DNA of 8,622 bases from an uncultured Spirochaetaceae bacterium (GCA_902772605.1 CACYBG010000100.1:1-8622); one strand, 5' to 3'. Shown: positions 1-6,946, numbered from the stretch's first letter. Notes: generated from the letters alone by a model not told the origin. A program made the numbers and translations.

Positions 1-282
1 AACATCAACTCAAACGACTGGACTATAAGATATAATAATGCAGCTGAAAAACCATATCTTGATGACTACGACAAAGCCATTGCATCCGAAGATTATACGG
101 CGGCAATGCAAGCTGTAAATCAGTTCAAGGAAAAGTATCCAAACATCAACTCATACGGTTGGACACTAAGATATATCTACATCGTTGAAAAACCGTATCT
201 TGATAAATTTCTCGAAGCCTATTCATCCAAAGACTGGCAGAAGGCAAAAAGCATAGCAAATGAATTCAATGGAGAAATTTCT
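1..282 (+). repeat. two tandem 141-bp (47-residue) helical repeats
   Basis: Both units begin with the same bases (aacatcaactca at 1 and at 142) and share the protein pattern NINS-x2-WT-x-RY-x4-EKPYLD, followed by a helix containing a short S-x-D-(Y/W) turn and AxxxxNxF. The second half (SEDYTAAMQAVNQF, then EKYP) resembles one TPR-like helical hairpin, but the match is too weak to call TPR. The first unit starts exactly at the window edge, so more copies may lie upstream. Confidence 0.75.
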
Positions 283-3200
283 TCAGACAGTTCATTGAGT
301 TCCATTAAAAGCAAATGGGATAATTATGAGTATAAAGCCGACTGTCAAATACTTCTTCCGGCATACATTGAAAAACTGGAAAAGAAGGGAACATATACAC
401 GACTCGATTCAAAACTTCAGTTTGCGATACCCCTCACAGAAGATGAGTATAAGAATTCTGAATTTAAGCTCAGAGATTCTGAAGGAAAGTTATTGCCACC
501 GCTTAGTTCCACAGATTTTCTTAAAAAGGTAAAAGAAATATCTGGAAAAAATTATACGATCAACAGCTCCTACAGGCCACCTTATTTATGCCGCACCCTA
601 ACTTCAAAAGAAAACGACGCATTGAAGGAAGCCGTAAAGATTTTCATGGATGAAGCTTTGAAATATGGCGAAATGGATTATGACGGGTCGAAGCTTCGTT
701 TCAAGATTCCACTTACAACATTTGCATACATCGACAATTACTTTATAGTGAAAGATTCTGCAGGAAATGTGTATTCATTGTACAGAGATTGTTTTATTGC
801 TTTCGTAAAAGAAATTTATGGAGCAGAATACGAAACACTGGGTAGATATTCGGTTTATGACCTTTATCGAGATGCAACAGACAAAGAAAAAGAAGAATTC
901 CATAAGCCAAGAAGGGCTGCCGTAAAGTCTTTCATGGATGAAGCTCTAAAGACCGGCAAGATAGAAAAAAACGGCTCGAATTTTGTATTCAAAGTTTATC
1001 TCAGCTCCGACACATATAATAGTTGGAACGAAACATTTTCCTTTAAGGATTCTGCAGGCTCTTTATACACAATAAGCAAGCGGGATTTCCTTACATATAT
1101 AAAGGAAATTTATGGAACTGAATATGATCTCAACTATTCATATCTTTCCAGAAAAGCAAGTGCGGAAGAAATCAGTGCATACTATCAATCAAGAAAGGAT
1201 GCGGTAAAGCTTTTCCTCGATGAATCATTAAAGAACGGTAAGGTAGAAAAAAACGGTGCGAATTTTGTATTCAAGGTTTATCTGACTTCCGAAACGTTCA
1301 ATTATAGAAACGATATATTCAACTTGAAGGATTCTGCAGGAAACATTTATTCATTGAGTAAAGATGAATTTTTTTCTTATGCAAAAGTCAATAATGCTTC
1401 CGATTACAATCTGTACGGCTCCTCCAACAGTTCATATCTCTATCGCAATGCAACGGAGAAAGAAATTGCAGCATACCATCAGCTAAGGAAAGATGCAGTA
1501 AAACTTTTCATGGACGATGCAAGCAAAACCGGCACAGTTGAAAATGACGGTTCAGGCATCCTGTTCAAAATAGCTCTGGATTCCGCCTCATATAAAAACG
1601 GTTCTTTCAATCTTAAGGATTCTACATCAAATCCGCTTTCATTAAACAAAGACGATTTCCTCAATTATGCAAAGGAAGTCTACGGTATGGATTACAAGCT
1701 CTCTACTGATTCCAGAAATCCATATCTCTACCGCGATGCAACGGACAAAGAAACCGCAGCATTCCATCAGACAAGGAAAGATACTGTAAAGCTTTTCATG
1801 GATGATGCAAGCAAAACCGGCACAGTTGAAAATGACGGTTCAGGCATCCTGTTCAAAATAGCTCTGGATTCCGCCTCATATAAAAATGGTTCTTTCAATC
1901 TTAAGGATTCTACATCAAATCCGCTTACATTAAACAAAGACGATTTCCTCAATTACGCAAAGGAAGTTTACGGTATGGAATACAAGCTCTATACTGATTC
2001 CAGAAATCCATATCTCTACCGTGATGCAACGGACAAAGAAACCGCAGCATACCATCAGCTAAGGAAAGATGCCGTAAAGCTTTTCATGGACAATGCTGCA
2101 AAAAAAGGTATCGTTGAAAATGACGGTTCAAGCATCCTGTTCAAAATAGCTCTGGATTCCGCCTCATATAAAAAAAGTTCTTTCAATCTTAAGGACTCCG
2201 CATCAAATCCGCTTTCATTAAGCAAAGAAGATTTCCTCAATTATGCAAAGGAAGTCTACGGTATGGATTACAAGCTCTCTACTGATTTCAGAAATCCATA
2301 TCTCTACCGCGACGCAACGGATAAAGATATAGCTTCATACAGTCAGAGAAAAAAAGGTGCCGTAAAACTGTACATGGACGAAGCCGTAAAAGCTGCCACC
2401 ATTGCAAAAACCGATTCAAGCATCCTGTTCAAGATTCTCCTGGATTCCGCCACATACAGGAACGGAACATTCAACCTGAAGGATTCAAACGGAAATTCTT
2501 TGTCAATAAATAAAGATGAATTCATAAATCTTGCAAATGAAATCTATGGATTGGAATATAAACTGGATGAAAGCAACAGGAATGAATGTCTCTACAGAAG
2601 CGTAACGGACAAGGAAGCTGCAGAATTCCATAAGGCCAGAAAAGAAGCCGTAAAGCTTTTCATGGATGCCGCAATCAAAAACGGAACGGTGGAAAAAGAC
2701 GGAGCAAACATTCTGTTCAAGATTCAGCTTGATTCAGACTCTTATAGAAACGGAACTTTCACCCTTAAAGATTCCAACGGAAATGAATTCTCGTTGAGCA
2801 GCGATGATTTCTTCAATTATGAAACGGAACTCTACGGAACGGATTACAAGCTCTCTACTGATTCCAGAAATCCTTGTCTCTACCGCAATGCAACTGATAA
2901 AGAAAAATCAGAATTCCATAGACCAAGGAAGGAAGCCGTAAAAGCATATATCGATGAAGCTGAAAAAACGAAAAGAGTGGAACTCAACGGTCAAAACCTC
3001 CTGAGCAGGATTTACTTGGATTCCTCGACGTACGACCGCTACTCCTCAAAATTCACCATAATGGATCCCAGCGGAAATGAACTTTCACTGGACAAGACTG
3101 ATTTCCTCAATTATCTGAATGAAATCTGCGGAACGGAATATAATGTGGACGGAGGCAGCACAACTTGCACGCTGTATCGCAACGCAAGCACGGAAGAAAA

Positions 3201-4086
3201 AAGGCTGTATGCATTTAAAAACGAAATGTTCCACACTAACCTCGCATATCAGAATAAAGACGGAGAGTGGGAATGCATTGCAGAATTTTCGGAAACGGAA
3301 GAAGGTGCCGTCATAAATTCACTCAAGGCAAAAAAATCCGAATTCGAAAAACGCGGACTCAAGACCAAGGATGTCATAACGCAGATTGAACTTGTCGATT
3401 CTGACGGGAACTCAAGCTTTGTAAGTGTGGACGAATTGGATGATATTCCTGCACCTGCAAGCCTGATATTTACCGTTAAGCGTGGAAGCGGTAAAAAATT
3501 GAAGGAACTGATTATTGAAGTCCCTGTTGAATGGAACGAAAGCGACATCAAGAATGAATCAAACCTGAGCTTCGTTAAGGTTAACGATATACCGAACATG
3601 CAGAACGCTCAAAACATCACGTCGAAAAGCGTTGAAACGGATGCGCTGAAAATTACGGAACAGAAATCAAAAACGACCGGCGACAACGACATGGCTCTGA
3701 CATTCGGAATCTTAAAACCGATAAGTGCCGAAAACCTTTTCGACAATTCAACGTTCGGTCTTTCAGTTGCATGGGAAGGTGGAAACAACCAGACCATATT
3801 CAACGTAATGCAAGGCGATTTCTTCTTCAATGAGGGAACAAAAATTTATTTGGGTTATGATTTGGGAGTAAACATCGGACCTGTGTTCGGATTATATGCC
3901 GGAGGTGGTGTTGGCGTCGGTCTCAGCGGGGACAGCCTTTCATCCGAGCCTGACGACTATACTTTCGGATGGAAAGCAAATGCAGGAATCCGTCTGGTGA
4001 TGAAAAAATTCGTGTGCAGATTCGACGCATCATACATAAGCTTCTACGGATTCTGTGCAGGAGCCTTCGTTGGATTCGCATGGTAA
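1..4086 (+). CDS. giant tandem-repeat protein with PDZ-like and C-terminal beta-barrel-like segments (5' partial)
   Basis: The reading frame is open from base 1, so the start codon and any signal peptide lie outside the window; the first internal ATG (106) falls inside a repeat and is not the start. The visible part has 1361 residues, numbered here from base 1. Residues 1-94 are two 47-residue helical repeats. Residues 118-1074 are ten tandem repeats of 93-98 residues. Residues about 1085-1178 look like a PDZ domain (AVINSL, then RGLKTKDVI, then FTVKRG). Residues 1179-1230 are a polar linker. Residues 1231-1361 alternate Gly and aromatic residues in 7-8 likely beta strands and end in GAFVGFAW, with a terminal aromatic as in outer-membrane barrels. 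I recognise no family for the whole protein. An envelope or surface location is inferred, and function is unknown. The gene ends at TAA, 48 bp before a strong terminator, so it is the last gene of its transcript. Confidence 0.9.
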   Translation, partial: NINSNDWTIRYNNAAEKPYLDDYDKAIASEDYTAAMQAVNQFKEKYPNINSYGWTLRYIYIVEKPYLDKFLEAYSSKDWQKAKSIANEFNGEISSDSSLSSIKSKWDNYEYKADCQILLPAYIEKLEKKGTYTRLDSKLQFAIPLTEDEYKNSEFKLRDSEGKLLPPLSSTDFLKKVKEISGKNYTINSSYRPPYLCRTLTSKENDALKEAVKIFMDEALKYGEMDYDGSKLRFKIPLTTFAYIDNYFIVKDSAGNVYSLYRDCFIAFVKEIYGAEYETLGRYSVYDLYRDATDKEKEEFHKPRRAAVKSFMDEALKTGKIEKNGSNFVFKVYLSSDTYNSWNETFSFKDSAGSLYTISKRDFLTYIKEIYGTEYDLNYSYLSRKASAEEISAYYQSRKDAVKLFLDESLKNGKVEKNGANFVFKVYLTSETFNYRNDIFNLKDSAGNIYSLSKDEFFSYAKVNNASDYNLYGSSNSSYLYRNATEKEIAAYHQLRKDAVKLFMDDASKTGTVENDGSGILFKIALDSASYKNGSFNLKDSTSNPLSLNKDDFLNYAKEVYGMDYKLSTDSRNPYLYRDATDKETAAFHQTRKDTVKLFMDDASKTGTVENDGSGILFKIALDSASYKNGSFNLKDSTSNPLTLNKDDFLNYAKEVYGMEYKLYTDSRNPYLYRDATDKETAAYHQLRKDAVKLFMDNAAKKGIVENDGSSILFKIALDSASYKKSSFNLKDSASNPLSLSKEDFLNYAKEVYGMDYKLSTDFRNPYLYRDATDKDIASYSQRKKGAVKLYMDEAVKAATIAKTDSSILFKILLDSATYRNGTFNLKDSNGNSLSINKDEFINLANEIYGLEYKLDESNRNECLYRSVTDKEAAEFHKARKEAVKLFMDAAIKNGTVEKDGANILFKIQLDSDSYRNGTFTLKDSNGNEFSLSSDDFFNYETELYGTDYKLSTDSRNPCLYRNATDKEKSEFHRPRKEAVKAYIDEAEKTKRVELNGQNLLSRIYLDSSTYDRYSSKFTIMDPSGNELSLDKTDFLNYLNEICGTEYNVDGGSTTCTLYRNASTEEKRLYAFKNEMFHTNLAYQNKDGEWECIAEFSETEEGAVINSLKAKKSEFEKRGLKTKDVITQIELVDSDGNSSFVSVDELDDIPAPASLIFTVKRGSGKKLKELIIEVPVEWNESDIKNESNLSFVKVNDIPNMQNAQNITSKSVETDALKITEQKSKTTGDNDMALTFGILKPISAENLFDNSTFGLSVAWEGGNNQTIFNVMQGDFFFNEGTKIYLGYDLGVNIGPVFGLYAGGGVGVGLSGDSLSSEPDDYTFGWKANAGIRLVMKKFVCRFDASYISFYGFCAGAFVGFAW
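352..3222 (+). repeat. ten tandem repeats of about 288 bp (96 residues)
   Basis: Units start at about 352, 631, 919, 1201, 1495, 1783, 2071, 2359, 2647 and 2935. Their lengths are 93, 96, 94 and 98 residues, then 96 for each of the last six. The consensus is a helix (AVKLFMDEAxKxG), a beta hairpin (VExDGSxILFKIxLDS, then FNLKDSxGN), a second helix (DDFLNYAKExYG), then NPYLYRDATDKE and a basic Hxx(R)K joint to the next unit. The first unit is the most degenerate. Units 1495-2070 differ at only about 14 of 288 bases by my count, including an uninterrupted identical 83 bases (1516-1598 = 1804-1886), so they are a recent duplication. A 38-base stretch is identical in three units (1561, 1849 and 2137). 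Confidence 0.92.
3253..3534 (+). other. PDZ-like domain inside the repeat protein
   Basis: After the last repeat the protein changes character. The string GAVINSL, a spacer, then FEKRGLKTKDVITQI closely follows the PDZ pattern of HtrA and tail-specific proteases (G-x-V-x-x-S-x, spacer, A-G-L-K-x-G-D-V-I-x-x-I). The later SVDEL and LIFTVKRG-x3-KELIIEV correspond to the PDZ helix and last strands (V-x-R-x-G-K-x-L-x-x-x-V). No protease domain accompanies it. If the call is right, it would bind peptide C-termini or partner proteins in the periplasm. It rests on motif recognition by eye only. Confidence 0.5.
3691..4083 (+). other. C-terminal outer-membrane beta-barrel-like segment
   Basis: About 131 residues with repeated short amphipathic beta-strand patterns, such as FGLSVAWEG, KIYLGYDLGVNIG, FGLYAGGGVGVGL, FGWKANAGIRL and FVCRFDASYISFYGF. 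The segment ends in FVGFAW at the stop codon. Glycine-rich strands, alternating aromatics and a C-terminal aromatic residue are typical of small 8-stranded outer-membrane barrels that are inserted by BAM. The size fits such a barrel, but strand count and topology are inferred by eye. If correct, this segment anchors the long repeat region to the outer membrane. Confidence 0.55.
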
Positions 4087-4134
4087 AGTGATTTACCGGA
4101 GACGGAAAATGCAAACGTAAAATGCATTCACATC

Positions 4135-4173
4135 GCCCATCTGTCATTTCAAATGATGGATGGGCTTTTTTTT
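4135..4173 (+). terminator. intrinsic terminator after the repeat-protein gene
   Basis: A near-perfect hairpin has arms at 4135-4149 and 4151-4165, starting gcccatc and ending gatgggc, with two G-U wobbles in the middle of the stem. It is followed at once by eight T (4166-4173). It lies 48 bp past the stop at 4086. On the opposite strand the hairpin is not followed by a T run, so it should work mainly on the plus strand. Confidence 0.88.
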
Positions 4174-4201
4174 AATGCATCATTGCGTCACATAATTTTT
4201 A

Positions 4202-4639
4202 TCAACCCAAGCTGACCAAACCCTGGGTCTGTTCCTTTTCCGGCAGAATGTTGTTGTGGAAATTGATTATCGAATAGGTTGCATATGCAATGTAAAGGGC
4301 TTCAAAAATCAAAATCAGAAGGCAGAGCGTTTTTCCGACCTTTGTCTTGTTCGGCTTTATGATTCCAAACAGGGCACAGACAATTGCCCCCACCGACAGG
4401 ACGATGATGACGGTCAAAAGAATCAAAGCCTGTGAATTCGACACTTTTTCGTATGAATAAACCCATGAGAGCGTAACCGCCATGCTGATTATGAACAAAA
4501 TCAAGGCGACGAATCCGCAAATCAATGTTTTGTATCCGCTTTTCCTGTTTCTGGATTTATTTATCAAAACAATAATTCCAAAAATGATGCCGAATAAAAT
4601 CAACATTGCAAAGCCTAGGCAAACAAAATAAGCAACCAT
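4202..4639 (-). CDS. small four-helix integral membrane protein of unknown function
   Basis: This encodes 145 residues. The ATG at 4639 is preceded by GGAG at 4646-4649 with 6-nt spacing, which supports the start. Four long hydrophobic segments are visible at about residues 2-27, 38-63, 70-94 and 102-127. They are separated by short polar loops, of which NKSRNRKSGYK and KPNKTKVGK are strongly basic and so probably cytoplasmic. By the positive-inside rule both termini would then lie outside the cytoplasm. The tail after residue 128 is polar (EKEQTQG). I recognise no family, catalytic motif or transporter signature. The gene converges with the repeat-protein gene and has its own promoter about 40 bp upstream, so it can be expressed apart from the upstream minus-strand oxidoreductase gene. 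It could be a small DUF-type membrane protein. The coding call rests on the clean topology, ribosome binding site and promoter. Confidence 0.8.
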   Translation of the reverse strand: MVAYFVCLGFAMLILFGIIFGIIVLINKSRNRKSGYKTLICGFVALILFIISMAVTLSWVYSYEKVSNSQALILLTVIIVLSVGAIVCALFGIIKPNKTKVGKTLCLLILIFEALYIAYATYSIINFHNNILPEKEQTQGLVSLG

Positions 4640-4680
4640 CTTGTACTCCGAAAAATTAACCTGTCCAATGAACGTACTGC

Positions 4681-4709
4681 ATTTTACACTTCTATGGAAA
4701 AAATTTCAA
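4681..4709 (-). promoter_or_regulatory. sigma-70-type promoter for the four-helix membrane protein
   Basis: On the minus strand TTGAAA (4704-4709) is separated by exactly 17 bp from TAAAAT (4681-4686), close to the TTGACA-17-TATAAT consensus. The predicted transcript start is near 4674, giving a leader of about 35 nt that contains the GGAG site before the ATG at 4639. It lies in the 99-bp gap behind the oxidoreductase stop. Confidence 0.62.
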
Positions 4710-4738
4710 TGCAGGATTCAAGCCAACGCTCACCCACC

Positions 4739-5776
4739 CTAAGCTTCGTTTTCCGTGAAATCCTCAAACGGATACTTGAAATTCCAGTCGCGGCGCAGGA
4801 TGTCCATAAGGTTGCACAGCTCGATGGATTTATCATGGCTATGGACGTCGCTTTCGATTTTGCCGTTCAAGATGCATTCGGTGGCATCTTCAAGTTCGTA
4901 TTCATATCCGTTGATTTTAAATGGAGCCTCTATTTTTCCGGAGACTGAATTTTCATTTCCATACTGTCCTTCATACAGATGGACCGAAGCTTCCTGTGCC
5001 ATGAAAAAATTCCTGAGCTTTACATATCCCTTCGTACCATAGATTGTTGCATCATGGGTATCGCTACCGGATGAAATTTCCACGGAACTTTCAAAGGTTG
5101 CAGTAATCTTATTGTCGAACACCAGCGTAACGTTTTCCCACGAATCGACGGAATTGCAGAATTTCACCGTTGAACCGTGATTTACAATCGGACGGAAATC
5201 ATTCATCATCATTGAAAAATAAATGTTGTATATCCCCAAATCAAGGAGTGCACCGCCTGCCAAATCCGGAGACCAGAGCCTGCTTTCCGCATCGAAGGGA
5301 ACCCTGTTGCAGAAATACGACTGAATGTGCTTTACCTCGCCAATCGTTCCCTGAGAAATGCATTCCCTGACTTTTTTCAGACACGGATTGAATGCAGTCC
5401 ACATCGCTTCCATGAAAAACAGATTTTTGTCGCAAGCCTTTTCTATCATCTGATTCAACTGTGAAATATTGCATCCGGCAGGTTTTTCACAGAGGACATG
5501 CTTTCCGTTTTCCAGGCACCTGATTACCGATTCAAAATGAAATGCATGCGGATTCGCAACATATACGGCATCAACTTCAGGGTCGGAAATCAGTTCGTCG
5601 TAGGAACCGTAGTATTTTTCAAATCCGTATTGTCCGGCAAATTCCTTCGCCCTGTTTAAATCACGGCTTCCAACGGCATACAGATGTACTTTTCCTTTGG
5701 TCCCCTGCATTGCCCTCGCCATGGCCCTTGCAATGGTTCCAGGAGCAAGAATCGCCCAGTTGACATAATCCTTCAT
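4739..5776 (-). CDS. Gfo/Idh/MocA family NAD(P)-dependent oxidoreductase (dihydrodiol/xylose dehydrogenase-like)
   Basis: This 345-residue protein has the usual length for the family. The N-terminal Rossmann fold begins WAILAPGTIARAMARAM (residues 7-23). VYVANPHAFH (71-80) and CEKPAG (96-101) follow, with the family's EKP motif at 97-99, where Lys98 is expected near the cofactor and substrate. The C-terminal alpha/beta domain carries EAMWTAFNP (123-131), typical of the dihydrodiol dehydrogenase / D-xylose dehydrogenase branch, and GGALLDLGIY (174-183), which holds the usual Asp and Tyr/His active-site positions. It should act in the cytoplasm, oxidising or reducing a sugar or cyclic polyol; the substrate cannot be read from sequence. 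One oddity is that the first Gly of the nucleotide-binding G-x-G-x-x-A loop is Ala here (Ala11). The ATG at 5776 has a strong GAGGAG site 5 nt upstream. The gene follows the GGDEF gene by 39 bp and may be cotranscribed with it. Confidence 0.93.
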   Translation of the reverse strand: MKDYVNWAILAPGTIARAMARAMQGTKGKVHLYAVGSRDLNRAKEFAGQYGFEKYYGSYDELISDPEVDAVYVANPHAFHFESVIRCLENGKHVLCEKPAGCNISQLNQMIEKACDKNLFFMEAMWTAFNPCLKKVRECISQGTIGEVKHIQSYFCNRVPFDAESRLWSPDLAGGALLDLGIYNIYFSMMMNDFRPIVNHGSTVKFCNSVDSWENVTLVFDNKITATFESSVEISSGSDTHDATIYGTKGYVKLRNFFMAQEASVHLYEGQYGNENSVSGKIEAPFKINGYEYELEDATECILNGKIESDVHSHDKSIELCNLMDILRRDWNFKYPFEDFTENEA

Positions 5777-5781
5777 ACAGT

Positions 5782-5830
5782 CTCCTCAATTTCAATTTCA
5801 ATGATAAAATCGTTTTCAGCTTGAAGTCAC
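5782..5830 (-). promoter_or_regulatory. ribosome binding site and weak promoter candidate before the oxidoreductase
   Basis: The ribosome binding site GAGGAG (5782-5787) fixes the start at 5776. Just upstream, ATTGAA is repeated three times in tandem (minus strand, within 5786-5803). A weak promoter candidate, GTGACT (5825-5830), 18 bp, TATCAT (5801-5806), overlaps the last codons of the GGDEF gene. The ribosome site is firm, whereas the promoter is only suggestive, and read-through from the GGDEF gene is equally possible. Confidence 0.4.
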
Positions 5831-6946
5831 GAGCACCGACATCTTGAGCTGATTCCTACCGTGGTTCTTTGCATAATACAGGCTTTTATCGGCACTTTCC
5901 AGCCAATCCTGCGCCGTAAAATTTTCACCTATTCCACTGACACCCGCGCTCAGGGTAATGACGTTATCAGGTGCAAAATCAAATCTGGTTGCGGCAAATT
6001 CATAGCGGATGGACTGAACCGTATAAATGACATGAGTCGGCATGCTGTCTTCAAAAATCAACACGAATTCCTCGCCTCCATATCTGAACGCCCTTCGACT
6101 GGATCCCATGTTTTTCCTGATGATTTCAGAAAGCGTCACAAGCACCTTGTCGCCGGCAATGTGTCCGAATTCATCATTGATCTTCTTGAAAAAATCGATG
6201 TCTAGCATGACCAGAAACGGATTGATTTCACAGAGCTTTTTCCTCTCGATGATTCGGGCAATCGCTCCATCCAGTGCACTCCTGTTGTAAAGCTTGGTGA
6301 GCGGTTCGATTTTCAATTCCTCAATCAAATCGGCATGCCTGCGGTATGAATCATGTATGTATTTCAGCTGGGAAGCCTGCGCCCTCATCAGGAAATGTGA
6401 AAATATGTACGAACAGGAAATGAACGTAAAATTACAGACAAGCGAAAGTATCTTGTAAAGTCCGTCCGGAGGAGTATGTGGATCGGTACAGAAAGTCGCC
6501 GCCGAAATTATGTACACCGGAACCGTTGCAATCAAAAGTCGATTCAGAATTTTCGTTTCGCCGAAAACTGCACAGATGAAAAACACGATGCCCGGAGCAC
6601 CCAAAAGTATGTGGAAATAGTTATGGAAGATTGCAATTACGGCACATATCATGAAAATGCTGAATGATGCCCAGTGATTTTTTGCGTTTACGGAAGAATC
6701 CTCACTGCGCCTGACAAACGTTGCAATCGAAAGAGTGGATAGATTCAAAACGGACGGCACGATGATTCGCAAAATTACGTAGCTTAAACCGACCTGTTCT
6801 TCATGTTTGATGAAAACCATGCATGCCATGATCTCGATGCCCAAAATCAAAAAGGCAACAAGCCAACTTATCAGCAGGATGTTTTTCTGCCATTTTCCGT
6901 GAAGGAAATTCTTGTATTGATTGTATCCATGTTCCTCTATGCTCAT
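5816..6946 (-). CDS. membrane-bound GGDEF diguanylate cyclase
   Basis: This 376-residue protein should make c-di-GMP from two GTP at the inner membrane. Six hydrophobic segments lie at about residues 22-46, 54-78, 93-115, 116-129, 135-153 and 163-188. They are followed by a short helical linker (190-212) and a GGDEF domain. Visible motifs are EPLTKLYNR (214-222), the metal and substrate block LDIDFFKKINDEFGHIAGD (248-266, with D249, N257 and D266), the active-site loop YGGEEF (289-294), and ADKSLYYAKNHGRN (352-365). All catalytic positions look intact. The inhibitory I-site RxxD expected five residues before GGEEF is absent; the residues there are GSSR. The membrane part matches no named sensor domain that I recognise. 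The ATG at 6946 has no good Shine-Dalgarno site (only GAG 2 nt away), but no better in-frame start is visible. It is divergent from the DUF3943 gene. Confidence 0.95.
   Translation of the reverse strand: MSIEEHGYNQYKNFLHGKWQKNILLISWLVAFLILGIEIMACMVFIKHEEQVGLSYVILRIIVPSVLNLSTLSIATFVRRSEDSSVNAKNHWASFSIFMICAVIAIFHNYFHILLGAPGIVFFICAVFGETKILNRLLIATVPVYIISAATFCTDPHTPPDGLYKILSLVCNFTFISCSYIFSHFLMRAQASQLKYIHDSYRRHADLIEELKIEPLTKLYNRSALDGAIARIIERKKLCEINPFLVMLDIDFFKKINDEFGHIAGDKVLVTLSEIIRKNMGSSRRAFRYGGEEFVLIFEDSMPTHVIYTVQSIRYEFAATRFDFAPDNVITLSAGVSGIGENFTAQDWLESADKSLYYAKNHGRNQLKMSVLVTSS

Noticed and set aside
1479..2525. Four similar minus-strand open frames of about 60 codons spaced 288 bp apart.
   Set aside because: They are antisense shadows of the tandem repeats: same spacing, same phase, no ribosome binding sites, and the plus-strand frame is continuous through them.
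352..3222. Regularly spaced repeats as a possible CRISPR-like array.
   Set aside because: The units are about 288 bp, in frame, diverge gradually and have no unique spacers. They are protein-coding repeats.
4108..4128. Inverted repeat AATGCA ... TGCATT just upstream of the terminator.
   Set aside because: The stem is only 6 bp with a 9-nt loop and no T run; it is too weak to call a separate element.
3249..4147. Minus-strand open frames of 116, 73 and 74 codons opposite the C-terminal part of the repeat protein.
   Set aside because: They lie antisense to a well-supported coding frame, have low-complexity Ser/Phe/Arg-rich products and show no start signals.
4135..4165. The terminator hairpin acting on the minus strand for the four-helix protein gene.
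   Set aside because: On the minus strand the hairpin is followed by gatgtgaatg rather than a T run, so intrinsic termination there is unlikely.
4694..5042. Plus-strand open frames of 84 and 95 codons.
   Set aside because: They overlap the oxidoreductase gene antisense, and no promoter or ribosome site supports them.
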